Positions 34,608 to 43,252 of a DNA stretch of 64,000 nucleotides are shown here, piece by piece; the stretch's first letter is position 1, and the number at the start of each line of letters is the position of its first letter. Under the pieces are notes generated by a model. It did not search any database. It had not been told where the DNA came from and worked only from the letters and a program-made list of their open reading frames with translations. The position numbers and the translations under genes were made by a program. Source of the DNA: Pseudomonas knackmussii B13 (GTDB lineage: Bacteria > Pseudomonadota > Gammaproteobacteria > Pseudomonadales > Pseudomonadaceae). Location of the stretch: NCBI RefSeq assembly GCF_000689415.1, contig NZ_HG322950.1, positions 3,975,501-4,039,500 on the forward strand, given 5' to 3'.

Positions 34608-35483
34608 ATGAGCCAGAGCCGCAGTATGAGCCAGCGCCTCGCCGCCATAGCCCAACGTCTGGGGCTGGGCGCCGCCGATGCGCACAAGGTGCCGGAACGC
34701 ACCAGGGCCCTGGCGCTTTGTTTCGAAGCTCCGCAACGCTCCGCCGGCGGAATCGGCTGGCAATCGGGAGCACCGCTCTATCGCCTGATCGACCTTCCAC
34801 GCGGCGCACTCTCCGGTCCGGTGCAGGAGGACAAGGCGCGAGTCCATGCGGTCCTGAAGAAACTTGTTGGCCGCCGCAGCGAGAGCCTGCCCAGCCTGGA
34901 CTTGCGACTGATCGATGGCCTCTGCGTGCGCGGTGTGCTTGCCGACAGCCAATTGCCGGACTTCGAAGCGCTCGCGGCCAGCGATGCCTGCAAGCGCGTA
35001 CGGATCATCAGCTACAACGACTTCAGCCGGGTGCTCGGCCTGGCGTTGCCGGGCTACGAGCGCAAGAGCGAAACGCTTCGCCTGCGCCAGGCTGACTGGC
35101 ATGGCGCGAGGCTGTTCTGGGAAGATGACAACCAAGCCTGTGAACTGGCCAGCGCCATCGTCTATGCGCGGCGACGCGGGCTGGAGATCACCCTGCCGGC
35201 GAAGATCGAACATTTCAGCCTGCTGCCGGATGCGCTGCGCGACCTCGACGAGCGCTTCCACATGCTCGCCATCCCCACCCAGGCGTGGAGCGACGCCGGC
35301 TTCATGGGCCTGCTGCTCGACACCGGTCTCCCCTACGCCCGCTTCGGCCTGTTCAACAGCGAGACTCCGGAAAGCCTGCTGCTACCCAAGGATCACCCGC
35401 AAGCCAGGATTTTCGGTGAAGGATTGCGCGAAATAGGCGCACCGGACATGGTCGCCTATCTGCGACAGCACGCTGCGGGTTAG
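34608..35483 (+). CDS. Conserved hypothetical protein
   Basis: I do not recognise a named family with confidence. The 291-residue protein has no signal peptide or membrane segment. Visible blocks are GGIGWQSGAPLYRLIDLPRGALSG, KRVRIISYNDFSRVLGLALPGY and a C-terminal half with LLLDTGLPYARFGLFNSETPESLL. Start codons at 34608 and 34626 are both possible; neither has a strong ribosome site. It is convergent with the helix-turn-helix gene, their stop codons overlapping by 4 bp (TTAG). It lies in the same slot as uncharacterised genes after pyrD in P. aeruginosa. Confidence 0.7.
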   Translation: MSQSRSMSQRLAAIAQRLGLGAADAHKVPERTRALALCFEAPQRSAGGIGWQSGAPLYRLIDLPRGALSGPVQEDKARVHAVLKKLVGRRSESLPSLDLRLIDGLCVRGVLADSQLPDFEALAASDACKRVRIISYNDFSRVLGLALPGYERKSETLRLRQADWHGARLFWEDDNQACELASAIVYARRRGLEITLPAKIEHFSLLPDALRDLDERFHMLAIPTQAWSDAGFMGLLLDTGLPYARFGLFNSETPESLLLPKDHPQARIFGEGLREIGAPDMVAYLRQHAAG

Positions 35484-35884
35484 GCCTCGTCTTCTTCGGA
35501 CGCCTGCCCCTCTTCGTCCAGATGCGCCAGAACGTCGCGATGGCGCTCACGCCATTCCTCCAGGCTTATTTCGCTGTTCTGCAGCAGCTCGGGGTTCTGC
35601 TGCACGAGGTAGACGGCCGCGCGCTGTGCCGAATCGGCAATCTTCCAGTCCACCACTGGGGTGTCGAGCGGCCCCTCATAGGCGATCCAGCGGACGAACT
35701 GCGGATAGACGCTGCAGATCTTCTGGAAGTCCTCGTCATGCATGCGTTGCAGGCCGAGTTCGATGTTCTCGATGCTTTTCGCCTTCATCCCGACGGCTTC
35801 GGCCAGTTCCCGCCGACTCAGCCCCATCAGTTCACGCAGGCCACGCAGCCGCTGAGCGGGGGTAAAGAGGAAGTTTTTCATCAT
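35480..35884 (-). CDS. Helix-turn-helix domain protein
   Basis: This 134-residue protein has an N-terminal XRE-like helix-turn-helix at about residues 10-50 (RLRGLRELMGLSRRELAEAVGMKAKSIENIELG). The remainder is acidic, with VDWKIADSAQRAAVYLVQQNPELLQ, and ends in a highly acidic tail (EEGQASEEDEA). It could be a DNA-binding regulator. It starts at the first of two adjacent ATG codons. Three CTAATC elements lie within 65 bp upstream, suggesting an autoregulatory operator. No target operon is evident from context. Confidence 0.75.
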   Translation of the reverse strand: MMKNFLFTPAQRLRGLRELMGLSRRELAEAVGMKAKSIENIELGLQRMHDEDFQKICSVYPQFVRWIAYEGPLDTPVVDWKIADSAQRAAVYLVQQNPELLQNSEISLEEWRERHRDVLAHLDEEGQASEEDEA

Positions 35885-35901
35885 CTGTCATCCATGTCCG
35901 G

Positions 35902-35949
35902 CTAATCGATATCGCCAAAACCCTATGGATTAGGGCGTTTTTGCTAATC
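35902..35949. promoter_or_regulatory. CTAATC repeats upstream of the HTH gene
   Basis: CTAATC occurs at 35902-35907 and 35944-35949, and its complement GATTAG at 35928-35933. The last two form a dyad with a 10-bp spacer. Placement 20-65 bp before the HTH gene start suggests an operator. Confidence 0.45.
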
Positions 35950-36118
35950 AAATCAACGTTTTGACGCGGATCTGAAAGCGGCGGACATGGTGCAGGATGC
36001 TACCGGCCGGGGGAAACTTCCTGATTTCCCAAGCTTAAGGAGGAAAAGGACTACATCCGCCTGGATGAGCCGCCCGGCCGTGAGCAGCGATGGATGTGGT
36101 AGCGGGCAGATCGGCCGA

Positions 36119-36652
36119 TCAGTCTTCCTGCTCGGCGTTCTTCAGGCTTTCGTACGCAGGCTCGGCCGGAATGCCGATTTCCACGCACAGTTGCATGACC
36201 CGCTCCAGGTCGTTGCGGTAGACGAGCACCGCCTGAAGTTCGTCGTCCAGCGGCTCACTGAAGTCCAGCAGGACGTAGCCGCCCTTTTCCGGATAGAGCG
36301 CGCTCAGTTGTACCTGGATACGATTGAGCGCCGTCAGCGCATCGGCCTTTTGCAGCTGCTTGGGCTGCAGCACGAAGTTGACGCTCTTGTCGAACGAGGC
36401 GCGGATGTTCTCGAACAGTTCCATATAGCTGTCTGCCTGGAACAGCACGATGTCCGGCAGGCTGCCGACCACCACCCATTCGCCCAGCGGGATGGGGAAG
36501 CTGTCGTCGTAGTTGATGTCCGGATTGGCTGCCAGGAAAGCCTGCGGATCGGCGTAGGCCTGCGCTGCCTCGTCGGCGATCTGCCCGATTTCCTCCTCGC
36601 CCATGCAACCGGAGCTGATGAGGGTGAGAAGTTCGGCGAGTTGCTCTTTCAT
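36119..36652 (-). CDS. Conserved hypothetical acidic protein
   Basis: I do not recognise the family. The 177-residue, acidic, cytoplasmic protein starts at MKEQLAELLTLISSGCMGEEE; an upstream ATG would add 13 unconvincing residues. There is no signal peptide, membrane helix or metal motif. A central segment with FPIPLGEWVVVGSLPDIVLFQAD and a C-terminal part rich in Leu and Glu suggest a small alpha/beta domain. It is flanked by intergenic gaps of about 200 bp and appears monocistronic. Confidence 0.7.
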   Translation of the reverse strand: MKEQLAELLTLISSGCMGEEEIGQIADEAAQAYADPQAFLAANPDINYDDSFPIPLGEWVVVGSLPDIVLFQADSYMELFENIRASFDKSVNFVLQPKQLQKADALTALNRIQVQLSALYPEKGGYVLLDFSEPLDDELQAVLVYRNDLERVMQLCVEIGIPAEPAYESLKNAEQED

Positions 36653-36851
36653 GGACGCGGTCCTGTTGCAGATGACGAGGGCGCGGAGCATAGCCGGATT
36701 CGCGGCGTTTTTCCGCTCAGAAACTTCTGTAGGAAATGACTGTCGGAATCGCTCGAACGATAACGACTATTGACCGGGATGATTTCTCAGGATGCGGCAC
36801 CGCCTTTAGCCTTTCCACATCCCCGCTCCCACAGCCCCGGGTGAACCCATC

Positions 36852-37073
36852 ATGCGCAAATCCGTTTACAGCCTGTTGCTGGCCGTGCCCGTACTTCTCA
36901 TGGGATGTGCCGAACGCCCCGCCAGCAGCGAACCGCAGCACGTCTACAGCGAAGCCGAAGTCAAAGCCTTCGCGCTCAAGGCGCTCAGCGCCAGCGACAT
37001 GAACAGCGACCTCTATGCTCGCTATCGCCGCGCGCTGACCGAGCAACATCACAGCGATGGCGCCGGCAGCTGA
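36852..37073 (+). CDS. Small lipoprotein
   Basis: The 73-residue protein begins with a type II signal peptide (MRKSVYSLLLAVPVLLMGC); the lipobox is LMGC, placing the acylated Cys at 19, followed by Ala at +2, which favours the outer membrane. The rest is short and hydrophilic (YSEAEVKAFALKALSASDMNSDLYARYRRAL), predicted helical. I cannot assign a family or function. The ribosome site is weak (GGGTGAACCCATC before ATG). Confidence 0.72.
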   Translation: MRKSVYSLLLAVPVLLMGCAERPASSEPQHVYSEAEVKAFALKALSASDMNSDLYARYRRALTEQHHSDGAGS

Positions 37074-37207
37074 CGCACGAACCTCGCTTTCCGGCCTGAC
37101 CACCAGGCCGTCAGACCAGCCCGTCAGGCTTGGTCTTGCGCCGGAGCCGTTGCGTGAGGCCTTAACGCCCCAGCCTCCTCGGTACCGCCAGACTTTTCCC
37201 TCTCGTT

Positions 37208-37235
37208 AAAAAAAGGCCCCGCTACAAGCGGGGCC
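37208..37235 (-). terminator. Rho-independent terminator of NAD-glutamate dehydrogenase
   Basis: On the minus strand a GC-rich stem (arms GGCCCCGC and GCGGGGCC around a short loop) is followed by seven T residues, 32 bp after the gdhB stop. Confidence 0.92.
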
Positions 37236-37266
37236 AGTGGTTCATGCTCGGTTCAGCCTGCAGGCA

Positions 37267-40200
37267 TCAGGAATTACCTGCGCCGTGCTGGCTGCTCTGG
37301 GCAAGATCGAGCAGCTCGCGATTGGCGACCGCGTACATGGCGTAGTCGGTACCGGTCGAGGCGCGAAGTTCGACCAGCATGGCGCGCCAGCGCTCGACCA
37401 GCGGTCGATGCTGCGCAATCCACAGGTCCACCCGCTCAGCCATGTCCGCCGGGCCGTCCTGCATCTGCAGGACCGACACGGTGATCGCCCGCTGCTGCCA
37501 GTCCAGATCGTCGCGGAAAGCCTCGCGGGCCAGCGCCTGCCAGTTGTTCTCCACCGGCAGGTTGCTGATCTGCTGCAGGTACCAGGTCAGCTCCAGCTCG
37601 CTGCCGATGGCGAAGTAGGCGCGCGCCACGTCGGCCGGGTCGCGGCCGGTGACGTCCGCCGCCTCGATGATCGGCAGCAGGGTGTAGAGATGGCTGGTGC
37701 CAGCGACCATGCGTGCCAGAAGCTCCGGCACGCCGGCATCGACATAGGCCTGATAGCGGGCCTGCCACAGCTCGCGGGTCGGCCCTTCGAGCAACTCGTC
37801 GAGCTTGAGCCCCAGGGCAGCGATCCGCGGGCCAAAGTGAGCGACGTCGCGAGCCGCGTCCTGCTCGTTGCGGCGGCTGCGCAGGAACCAGCGGGTGGCG
37901 CGGCGGCCCAGGCGCATCAGTTCATCCATCAGGGTCAGCTGGACTTCGGCCGGCACCTGGTAGTCGAGTTGTTCGATCTGGCGGAACCAGTGCGGCAGGT
38001 GGAACACGTCGCGGACGATCACATAGGCGCCGGCGACGTTCGCCGGGGTCATGCCGGTGGACTCCTTCAGGCGCTGCACGAAGGTGATGCCCATGTGGTT
38101 GATCAGGTCGTTGGCGATCTGGGTGCTGACGATCTCGCGTTTCAGGCGGTGCTTGCGCATGGCCTGGCCGAACTTGTCGACCAGGGTCTGCGGGAAGGCA
38201 GTCTCCATGTCGCGGGTGAGGTAATCGTCGTCCGGTACTAGCGAACCCAGCAGCTGTTCCTTCAGGTCGATCTTGCTCCAGGAGATCAGCACGGAAAGCT
38301 CCGCACGGGTCAGCCCCTGTCCGGCGGCGATACGCTCGGCCAGGGCCTCGTCGGTAGGCAGGAACTCCAGCGCGCGGTCGAGCTTGCCGCGGCCTTCCAG
38401 GTCGTTCATCAGCCGTTTGTACTCGGCGATGCGCTCGCGGGCGCGGCGCTCGGCCAGGGACAGCGCCTGGGTCTGCTTGTAGTTGTTGCCCAGCACAAGG
38501 TCGCCGACCTGCTCGGTCATCTCGGCGAGCAGGCTGTTGCGCTGCTTGCCGGTCATGTCGCCGGCGGCCACCACTTCGTTGAGCAGGATCTTGATGTTGA
38601 CCTCATGGTCGGAGCAGTCCACACCACCGGCGTTGTCGATGAAGTCGGTGTTGCAGGCGCCGCCGTTCAAGCCGAACTCGACACGGCCGAGCTGGGTGAT
38701 GCCCAGGTTGCCGCCCTCGCCCACTACCTTCACGCGCAGCTCGCGACCGTCCACGCGCAGGGCGTCGTTGGCCTTGTCACCGACATCGGCGTGGCTTTCC
38801 TTGCTCGACTTCACGTAGGTGCCGATGCCGCCGTTCCACAGCAGGTCGACTGGCGCCTTGAGCAGTGCGTTGATCAGCTCGGTGGGAGTCAGGCGTTCGG
38901 CCTGGATGTCGAAGCGCTCGCGCACTTCCGGGCTCAGCGTGATGCTCTTGGCGCTGCGCGGGAAGATGCCGCCGCCGGCGGAGATCAGCTTGGCGTCATA
39001 GTCCGACCAGGCCGAGCGCGGCAGGTTGAACAGGCGCTGGCGCTCGGCGAAGCTGGCTGCCGGGTCCGGGTTCGGGTCGAGGAAGATGTGCAGGTGGTTG
39101 AAGGCTGCCACCAGTTGCAGCTTGTCGGACATCAGCAGGCCGTTGCCGAACACGTCGCCGGCCATGTCGCCAATGCCGATGACGGTGATGCTGTCTTTCT
39201 GCACGTCGATGCCGCGCTCGCGGAAGTGCCGCTGCACCGATACCCAGCCGCCACGGGCAGTGATGCCCATGCCCTTGTGGTCGTAGCCGGCCGAACCACC
39301 GGAGGCGAAGGCGTCGCCCAGCCAGAAGTTGTATTCGGCGGAGATGCCGTTGGCGATGTCGGAGAAGGTCGCGGTGCCCTTGTCCGCCGCCACCACCAGG
39401 TAGGGATCGTCCGGATCGTGGCGTACCACGTTGGCCGGCGGGACGATCTGGCCTTCCTTGATGTTGTCGGTGACGTCCAGCAGGCCGGAAATGAAGATGC
39501 GGTAGCAGGCGATCGCCTCGTTCTGGATCTCATCGCGACTGCCACCCAGCGGCAGCCGGCGCGGGATGAAGCCGCCCTTGGCGCCCGTGGGCACGATCAC
39601 TGCGTTCTTCACCTGCTGCGCCTTCACCAGGCCCAGCACTTCGGTGCGGTAGTCTTCCTCGCGGTCGGACCAGCGCAGGCCGCCACGGGCCACGTCGCCG
39701 AAGCGCAGGTGCACGCCTTCCACCCGCGGGCAGTAGACGAAGATTTCGAACTTCGGCGTCGGCCGGGGGATTTCCGGAATGGCCTTGGGATTGAACTTGA
39801 AGCTGAAGTAGCTCTTGTTCTGCCCGGCTGCATCCGGCTGGTAGAAGTTGGTACGCAGGGTCGCCTTGATCAGGTCCAGGTAGCGCCGCAGGATGCGGTC
39901 TTCGTTGAGCACCTGGACGTTGTCCAGCGCCGCGAGGATCGCTTGTTCCAGCTTCTGCTGCTTGTCTTCGAGGTCCTCGGTGGTGAGCTTGCGCGCCAGG
40001 TAGAAGCGGGTCTTGAACAGGCGCACCAGTTCGCGGGCGATGTCCACGTGGGCGTTCAGGGCGCTGGCGATGTAGCCGAGGTCGAAGCCCAGGCGGATCT
40101 GCTTGAGGTAGCGGGCGTAGGCACGCAGCAGCGCTACGTCGCGCCACGGCAGGCCGGCGGTCAGTACCAGGCGGTTGAACGCATCGTTCTCGGCGTCGCC

Positions 40201-42129
40201 GTTGACGATGTGGACGAAGGCATCCTGCAGGGTCTCGTTGAGCTCCTGGATGTTCACGTCCAGGCCTTCGGCGTAGGTGAAGGCGAAGTCGTGGATCCAG
40301 TACTCGCGGCCATTGGCATGGCGCAGGTGATAGGGGAACTCGCCGAGCACGCGCAGGCCGAGGTTCTCCAGGATCGGCAGGACGTCGGACAGCGCCAGCG
40401 GAGCGTCGGCGTGGTAGAGCTTGCAGTGCAGCTGCTGTTCGCTCTGCGCCAGCGGCTGGTAGAAGCTCATCACCAGCGGACGGCTATCCGACAGGCTGAG
40501 CAGGTGCTGCAGGTCGACCACCGCGAAATGCGCGGCGAAGCGCTCGCGGTAACCAGCCGGGAAGCCTTTCGGGAAGTCCTCGAGGATGTTGGTGCCCTGG
40601 CCTTCGCCGAAGTTCTCCACCACCAGCGCGGCGTAGTCGTCCTGCCAGGAACGGCAGGCCTGGATGGCTTCCTCTTCGAGCCGCTTGGGATCGAGGTCGA
40701 TGCGGGTCTTCGGGTCGACGCGCAGGATGAACTGCACGCGGGCCAAGGTCGACTCGGAGAAGAAGGTCCAGAACTCCGCGTCGCTGGCCTTCAGGCGGTC
40801 GCGCAGGACCTGCTCGATCTTGATCCGCGTCTCGGTGGAATAGATGTCGCGCGGCACGTAAGCCAGGCAGTAGCAGAAGCGGCCGTACGGGTCCTTGCGC
40901 AGGAACAGGCGAATCTTGTTGCGTTCCTGGATCTGCACGATGGACATGGCGGTGCTGAACAGTTCATCCACCGGTGTCTGGAACAGGTCGTCGCGCGGCA
41001 GCACTTCGAGCACCTGGGCCAGTTCCTTGCCGAGGTGGCCGTTGGCGTCGAAGCCGGAACGACGCTCGACTTCGGCGACCTTGCCACGGATCGACGGGAT
41101 CTGGCTGACGCTTTCGTTGTACACCGATGAGGTGAACAGGCCCATGAAGCGGAACTCGCGCAGGACCTTGCCCTTGGCGTCGATCTCGCGGATCGACACG
41201 TAGTCCGGGTAGGCCGGGCGATGCACGCGACTGGGGTGCGAGGCCTTGGCGAAGGACAGCAGCAGCGGCTCGCGCAGGTAGGCCACCGCGTAGTCCTCGA
41301 TGTGTAGTTCTTCCTTGCTCAGGCCCGCACGCTGCAGCTTGGTCACGCCGAGTAAGGACTTCTCGTCGTAGACGACGTAGCCGCCGTCCTCGTCTTCCTC
41401 GACGGTGAATTCTTCATAGCCGAGGAAGGTGAAATGGTTGTCCAGCAGCCATTCGAGGAAGGCGCGGACTTCGGCGGTTTCTTCGGCGCGCGCCTTGGAC
41501 TTCGACTTGCCGAGCCAGGCCAGGACTTCCTGGGCCTTGCCGCGCATGGCGGGGAAGTCGGCGACCGCCAGGCGCACTTCGCTGAGCACTTCCAGCAGCG
41601 ACTTCTCCAGGGTGCGCAGCTCGCCGACGTGGGAGGCACGGTCGATCTCCAGGTACATCAGCGACTCATGGAGCACGTCCTTGCCGGAGGTGCCCTTGGG
41701 CAGCAGCTCCTGCAGCTCGCCCTTGGCGTTGCGGCGCACGCTGACCACGGTGGTCTGCAGGTTGTGGATGCTATAGCCGCGGCGGTTCAGTTCCATGCGC
41801 ACCGAGTCGACCAGGAACGGCTGGTCCGGGTGCAGCACCTGCACGGCGGTGTGGGTGGACTGCCAGCCATGCTTTTCGTAATCGGGGTTGTATACCTGCA
41901 CTTCCGGCGCGGCGGCGTCGAAGCGCTCCAGCAGGCGCCAGGAAGACAGGGTGCAACCGACCAGGTCGGACAACCGGCGCTGGGTCAATTCGTCGAGGGA
42001 GATGAGACCGAAGAACTGTTCAGCGAACAGGGCTACTTGTGGCAGCACCTTGTCGCTGACGTGCTGAGCCAGGGCCGATTGCAGTTGCTGCTGGAAATCG
42101 GCTTTGCTGGCCGCGGTGAAGAACGCCAT
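37267..42129 (-). CDS. gdhB: NAD-specific glutamate dehydrogenase (L_180 class)
   Basis: The 1620-residue enzyme has the large-class architecture: ACT-like N-terminal regions, then a catalytic core at about 790-1180 with GVHLRFGDVARGGLRWSDREEDYRTEVLGL, IVPTGAKGGF, GIGDMAGDVFGNGLL and NGGIGTYVK, and a helical C-terminal domain. It oxidatively deaminates glutamate to 2-oxoglutarate with NAD; in P. aeruginosa the homologue (also about 1620 residues) supports growth on arginine and glutamate and is allosterically regulated. The frame is intact. Start at MAFFTAASKADFQQQLQ has GGAGT upstream. Monocistronic with a strong terminator. Confidence 0.95.
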   Translation of the reverse strand: MAFFTAASKADFQQQLQSALAQHVSDKVLPQVALFAEQFFGLISLDELTQRRLSDLVGCTLSSWRLLERFDAAAPEVQVYNPDYEKHGWQSTHTAVQVLHPDQPFLVDSVRMELNRRGYSIHNLQTTVVSVRRNAKGELQELLPKGTSGKDVLHESLMYLEIDRASHVGELRTLEKSLLEVLSEVRLAVADFPAMRGKAQEVLAWLGKSKSKARAEETAEVRAFLEWLLDNHFTFLGYEEFTVEEDEDGGYVVYDEKSLLGVTKLQRAGLSKEELHIEDYAVAYLREPLLLSFAKASHPSRVHRPAYPDYVSIREIDAKGKVLREFRFMGLFTSSVYNESVSQIPSIRGKVAEVERRSGFDANGHLGKELAQVLEVLPRDDLFQTPVDELFSTAMSIVQIQERNKIRLFLRKDPYGRFCYCLAYVPRDIYSTETRIKIEQVLRDRLKASDAEFWTFFSESTLARVQFILRVDPKTRIDLDPKRLEEEAIQACRSWQDDYAALVVENFGEGQGTNILEDFPKGFPAGYRERFAAHFAVVDLQHLLSLSDSRPLVMSFYQPLAQSEQQLHCKLYHADAPLALSDVLPILENLGLRVLGEFPYHLRHANGREYWIHDFAFTYAEGLDVNIQELNETLQDAFVHIVNGDAENDAFNRLVLTAGLPWRDVALLRAYARYLKQIRLGFDLGYIASALNAHVDIARELVRLFKTRFYLARKLTTEDLEDKQQKLEQAILAALDNVQVLNEDRILRRYLDLIKATLRTNFYQPDAAGQNKSYFSFKFNPKAIPEIPRPTPKFEIFVYCPRVEGVHLRFGDVARGGLRWSDREEDYRTEVLGLVKAQQVKNAVIVPTGAKGGFIPRRLPLGGSRDEIQNEAIACYRIFISGLLDVTDNIKEGQIVPPANVVRHDPDDPYLVVAADKGTATFSDIANGISAEYNFWLGDAFASGGSAGYDHKGMGITARGGWVSVQRHFRERGIDVQKDSITVIGIGDMAGDVFGNGLLMSDKLQLVAAFNHLHIFLDPNPDPAASFAERQRLFNLPRSAWSDYDAKLISAGGGIFPRSAKSITLSPEVRERFDIQAERLTPTELINALLKAPVDLLWNGGIGTYVKSSKESHADVGDKANDALRVDGRELRVKVVGEGGNLGITQLGRVEFGLNGGACNTDFIDNAGGVDCSDHEVNIKILLNEVVAAGDMTGKQRNSLLAEMTEQVGDLVLGNNYKQTQALSLAERRARERIAEYKRLMNDLEGRGKLDRALEFLPTDEALAERIAAGQGLTRAELSVLISWSKIDLKEQLLGSLVPDDDYLTRDMETAFPQTLVDKFGQAMRKHRLKREIVSTQIANDLINHMGITFVQRLKESTGMTPANVAGAYVIVRDVFHLPHWFRQIEQLDYQVPAEVQLTLMDELMRLGRRATRWFLRSRRNEQDAARDVAHFGPRIAALGLKLDELLEGPTRELWQARYQAYVDAGVPELLARMVAGTSHLYTLLPIIEAADVTGRDPADVARAYFAIGSELELTWYLQQISNLPVENNWQALAREAFRDDLDWQQRAITVSVLQMQDGPADMAERVDLWIAQHRPLVERWRAMLVELRASTGTDYAMYAVANRELLDLAQSSQHGAGNS

Positions 42130-42394
42130 GGTTGTACTCCGCTTGGCTCGTTTTGTTGGCTTTCAGCGTAGATCGCTTATTCGCACTAGGGAGGTCACAG
42201 GACAGTTGGGCAGTGTGACGCCAGCAGACGACCGCGACCGGCCGGTCAGCGTGGCCCGTCGAGCTTAACGAGGTCGATGGCGGAAGGGCTTATCGGGGTG
42301 CGACATATTCGTTCAACGCCATGCAGGTGAGTGGAACTACCGTGCAAGATGGCCAGGCGCTATCATCACACCTTGTCACCACGGAACGGACTCC

Positions 42395-43252
42395 ATGGAC
42401 ATCGCTCCACCGCTGCGGCGGCCGTTGCTGCCACGCTTGCCCCACCTGCTGGTTACCCTGCTCGGTATCGTCCTGCTGGCGCTCGCCTGGCGCTTCCAGC
42501 CCGAACTGCTTGGCTTCCTGGGCGTCGCAGCCTTGCCGGTCTACCTGGGAGTAGCCCTGCCGCACTGGGTGGGTCGTTGCGAACGCCTGCAGCGCATCCG
42601 CAAGGCGCGCCAGCAGTCGGTCGATCATTGGGGCTTCTGCGGCCGCGACCGGCCTGGCCCCTGGGTGAACTACATCGACTATCCGCTGACGGTGGAATGC
42701 GCCGAGCTTCGCGAGCGCTTCTTCTATAGCGAGTGGCTGGTGATCCACGACGGGCGGATCATCGTCAATCCGGGTCATTCCAGCGTTGCCCCGGAGCGCG
42801 GCGAGGTCAGCTATCACTTCGACCGTCCGCGCACCTACGCCTGGGACGGCTGCTCGCCGAAGATTCCCTTCTATTGGCTGGCGATCATCGGCACGCCGGA
42901 CTGGTGGGAACACCGGGAGAACGTGCAGTTCATCCGCAATGGCCGGGTGGAGTCGAAAGAGGTGTTCTGGCCGGTGGCGCACCACGCGAGCCTGGTGCAC
43001 GACGCGCTCTACCAGTTCCTGAATGTCGCGCCGGTGCGCAAGGAACTGGCGGACCGCCTGTTCCACCGCATGCTGCTGGAATCGGGCATACCGCGCCCGC
43101 TGGCCTGGCTGTATTTCCTCGCCGTGGTGCACGGCGGCGCCAGGGAAACCCGTGGGCTGGATAACCCCGACAGCACGCTGAACTGCCTGACGGCGATCCC
43201 TTGCAAGCAGGACGGCGCCCTGAAGGCGCCGCCGCTATTCACTTTGACCTAG
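42395..43252 (+). CDS. DUF1353 family membrane-linked protein
   Basis: This 285-residue protein has two N-terminal hydrophobic segments (about residues 15-30 and 33-50) and a DUF1353 domain. Signature pieces are YAWDGCSPK and VHDALYQFL, with conserved His and Asp residues suggesting a metal-binding or hydrolase fold. DUF1353 is found in both phage and bacterial genomes and has no known function. The gene stands alone between gdhB and the moxR operon. Its stop codon overlaps that of the convergent exoprotein gene by 4 bp (CTAG). Confidence 0.8.
   Translation: MDIAPPLRRPLLPRLPHLLVTLLGIVLLALAWRFQPELLGFLGVAALPVYLGVALPHWVGRCERLQRIRKARQQSVDHWGFCGRDRPGPWVNYIDYPLTVECAELRERFFYSEWLVIHDGRIIVNPGHSSVAPERGEVSYHFDRPRTYAWDGCSPKIPFYWLAIIGTPDWWEHRENVQFIRNGRVESKEVFWPVAHHASLVHDALYQFLNVAPVRKELADRLFHRMLLESGIPRPLAWLYFLAVVHGGARETRGLDNPDSTLNCLTAIPCKQDGALKAPPLFTLT

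Noticed and set aside
38605..41130. Open frame of about 840 codons on the strand opposite gdhB
   Set aside because: High-GC antisense shadow of an intact, well-recognised gene; no ribosome site and no recognisable domain.
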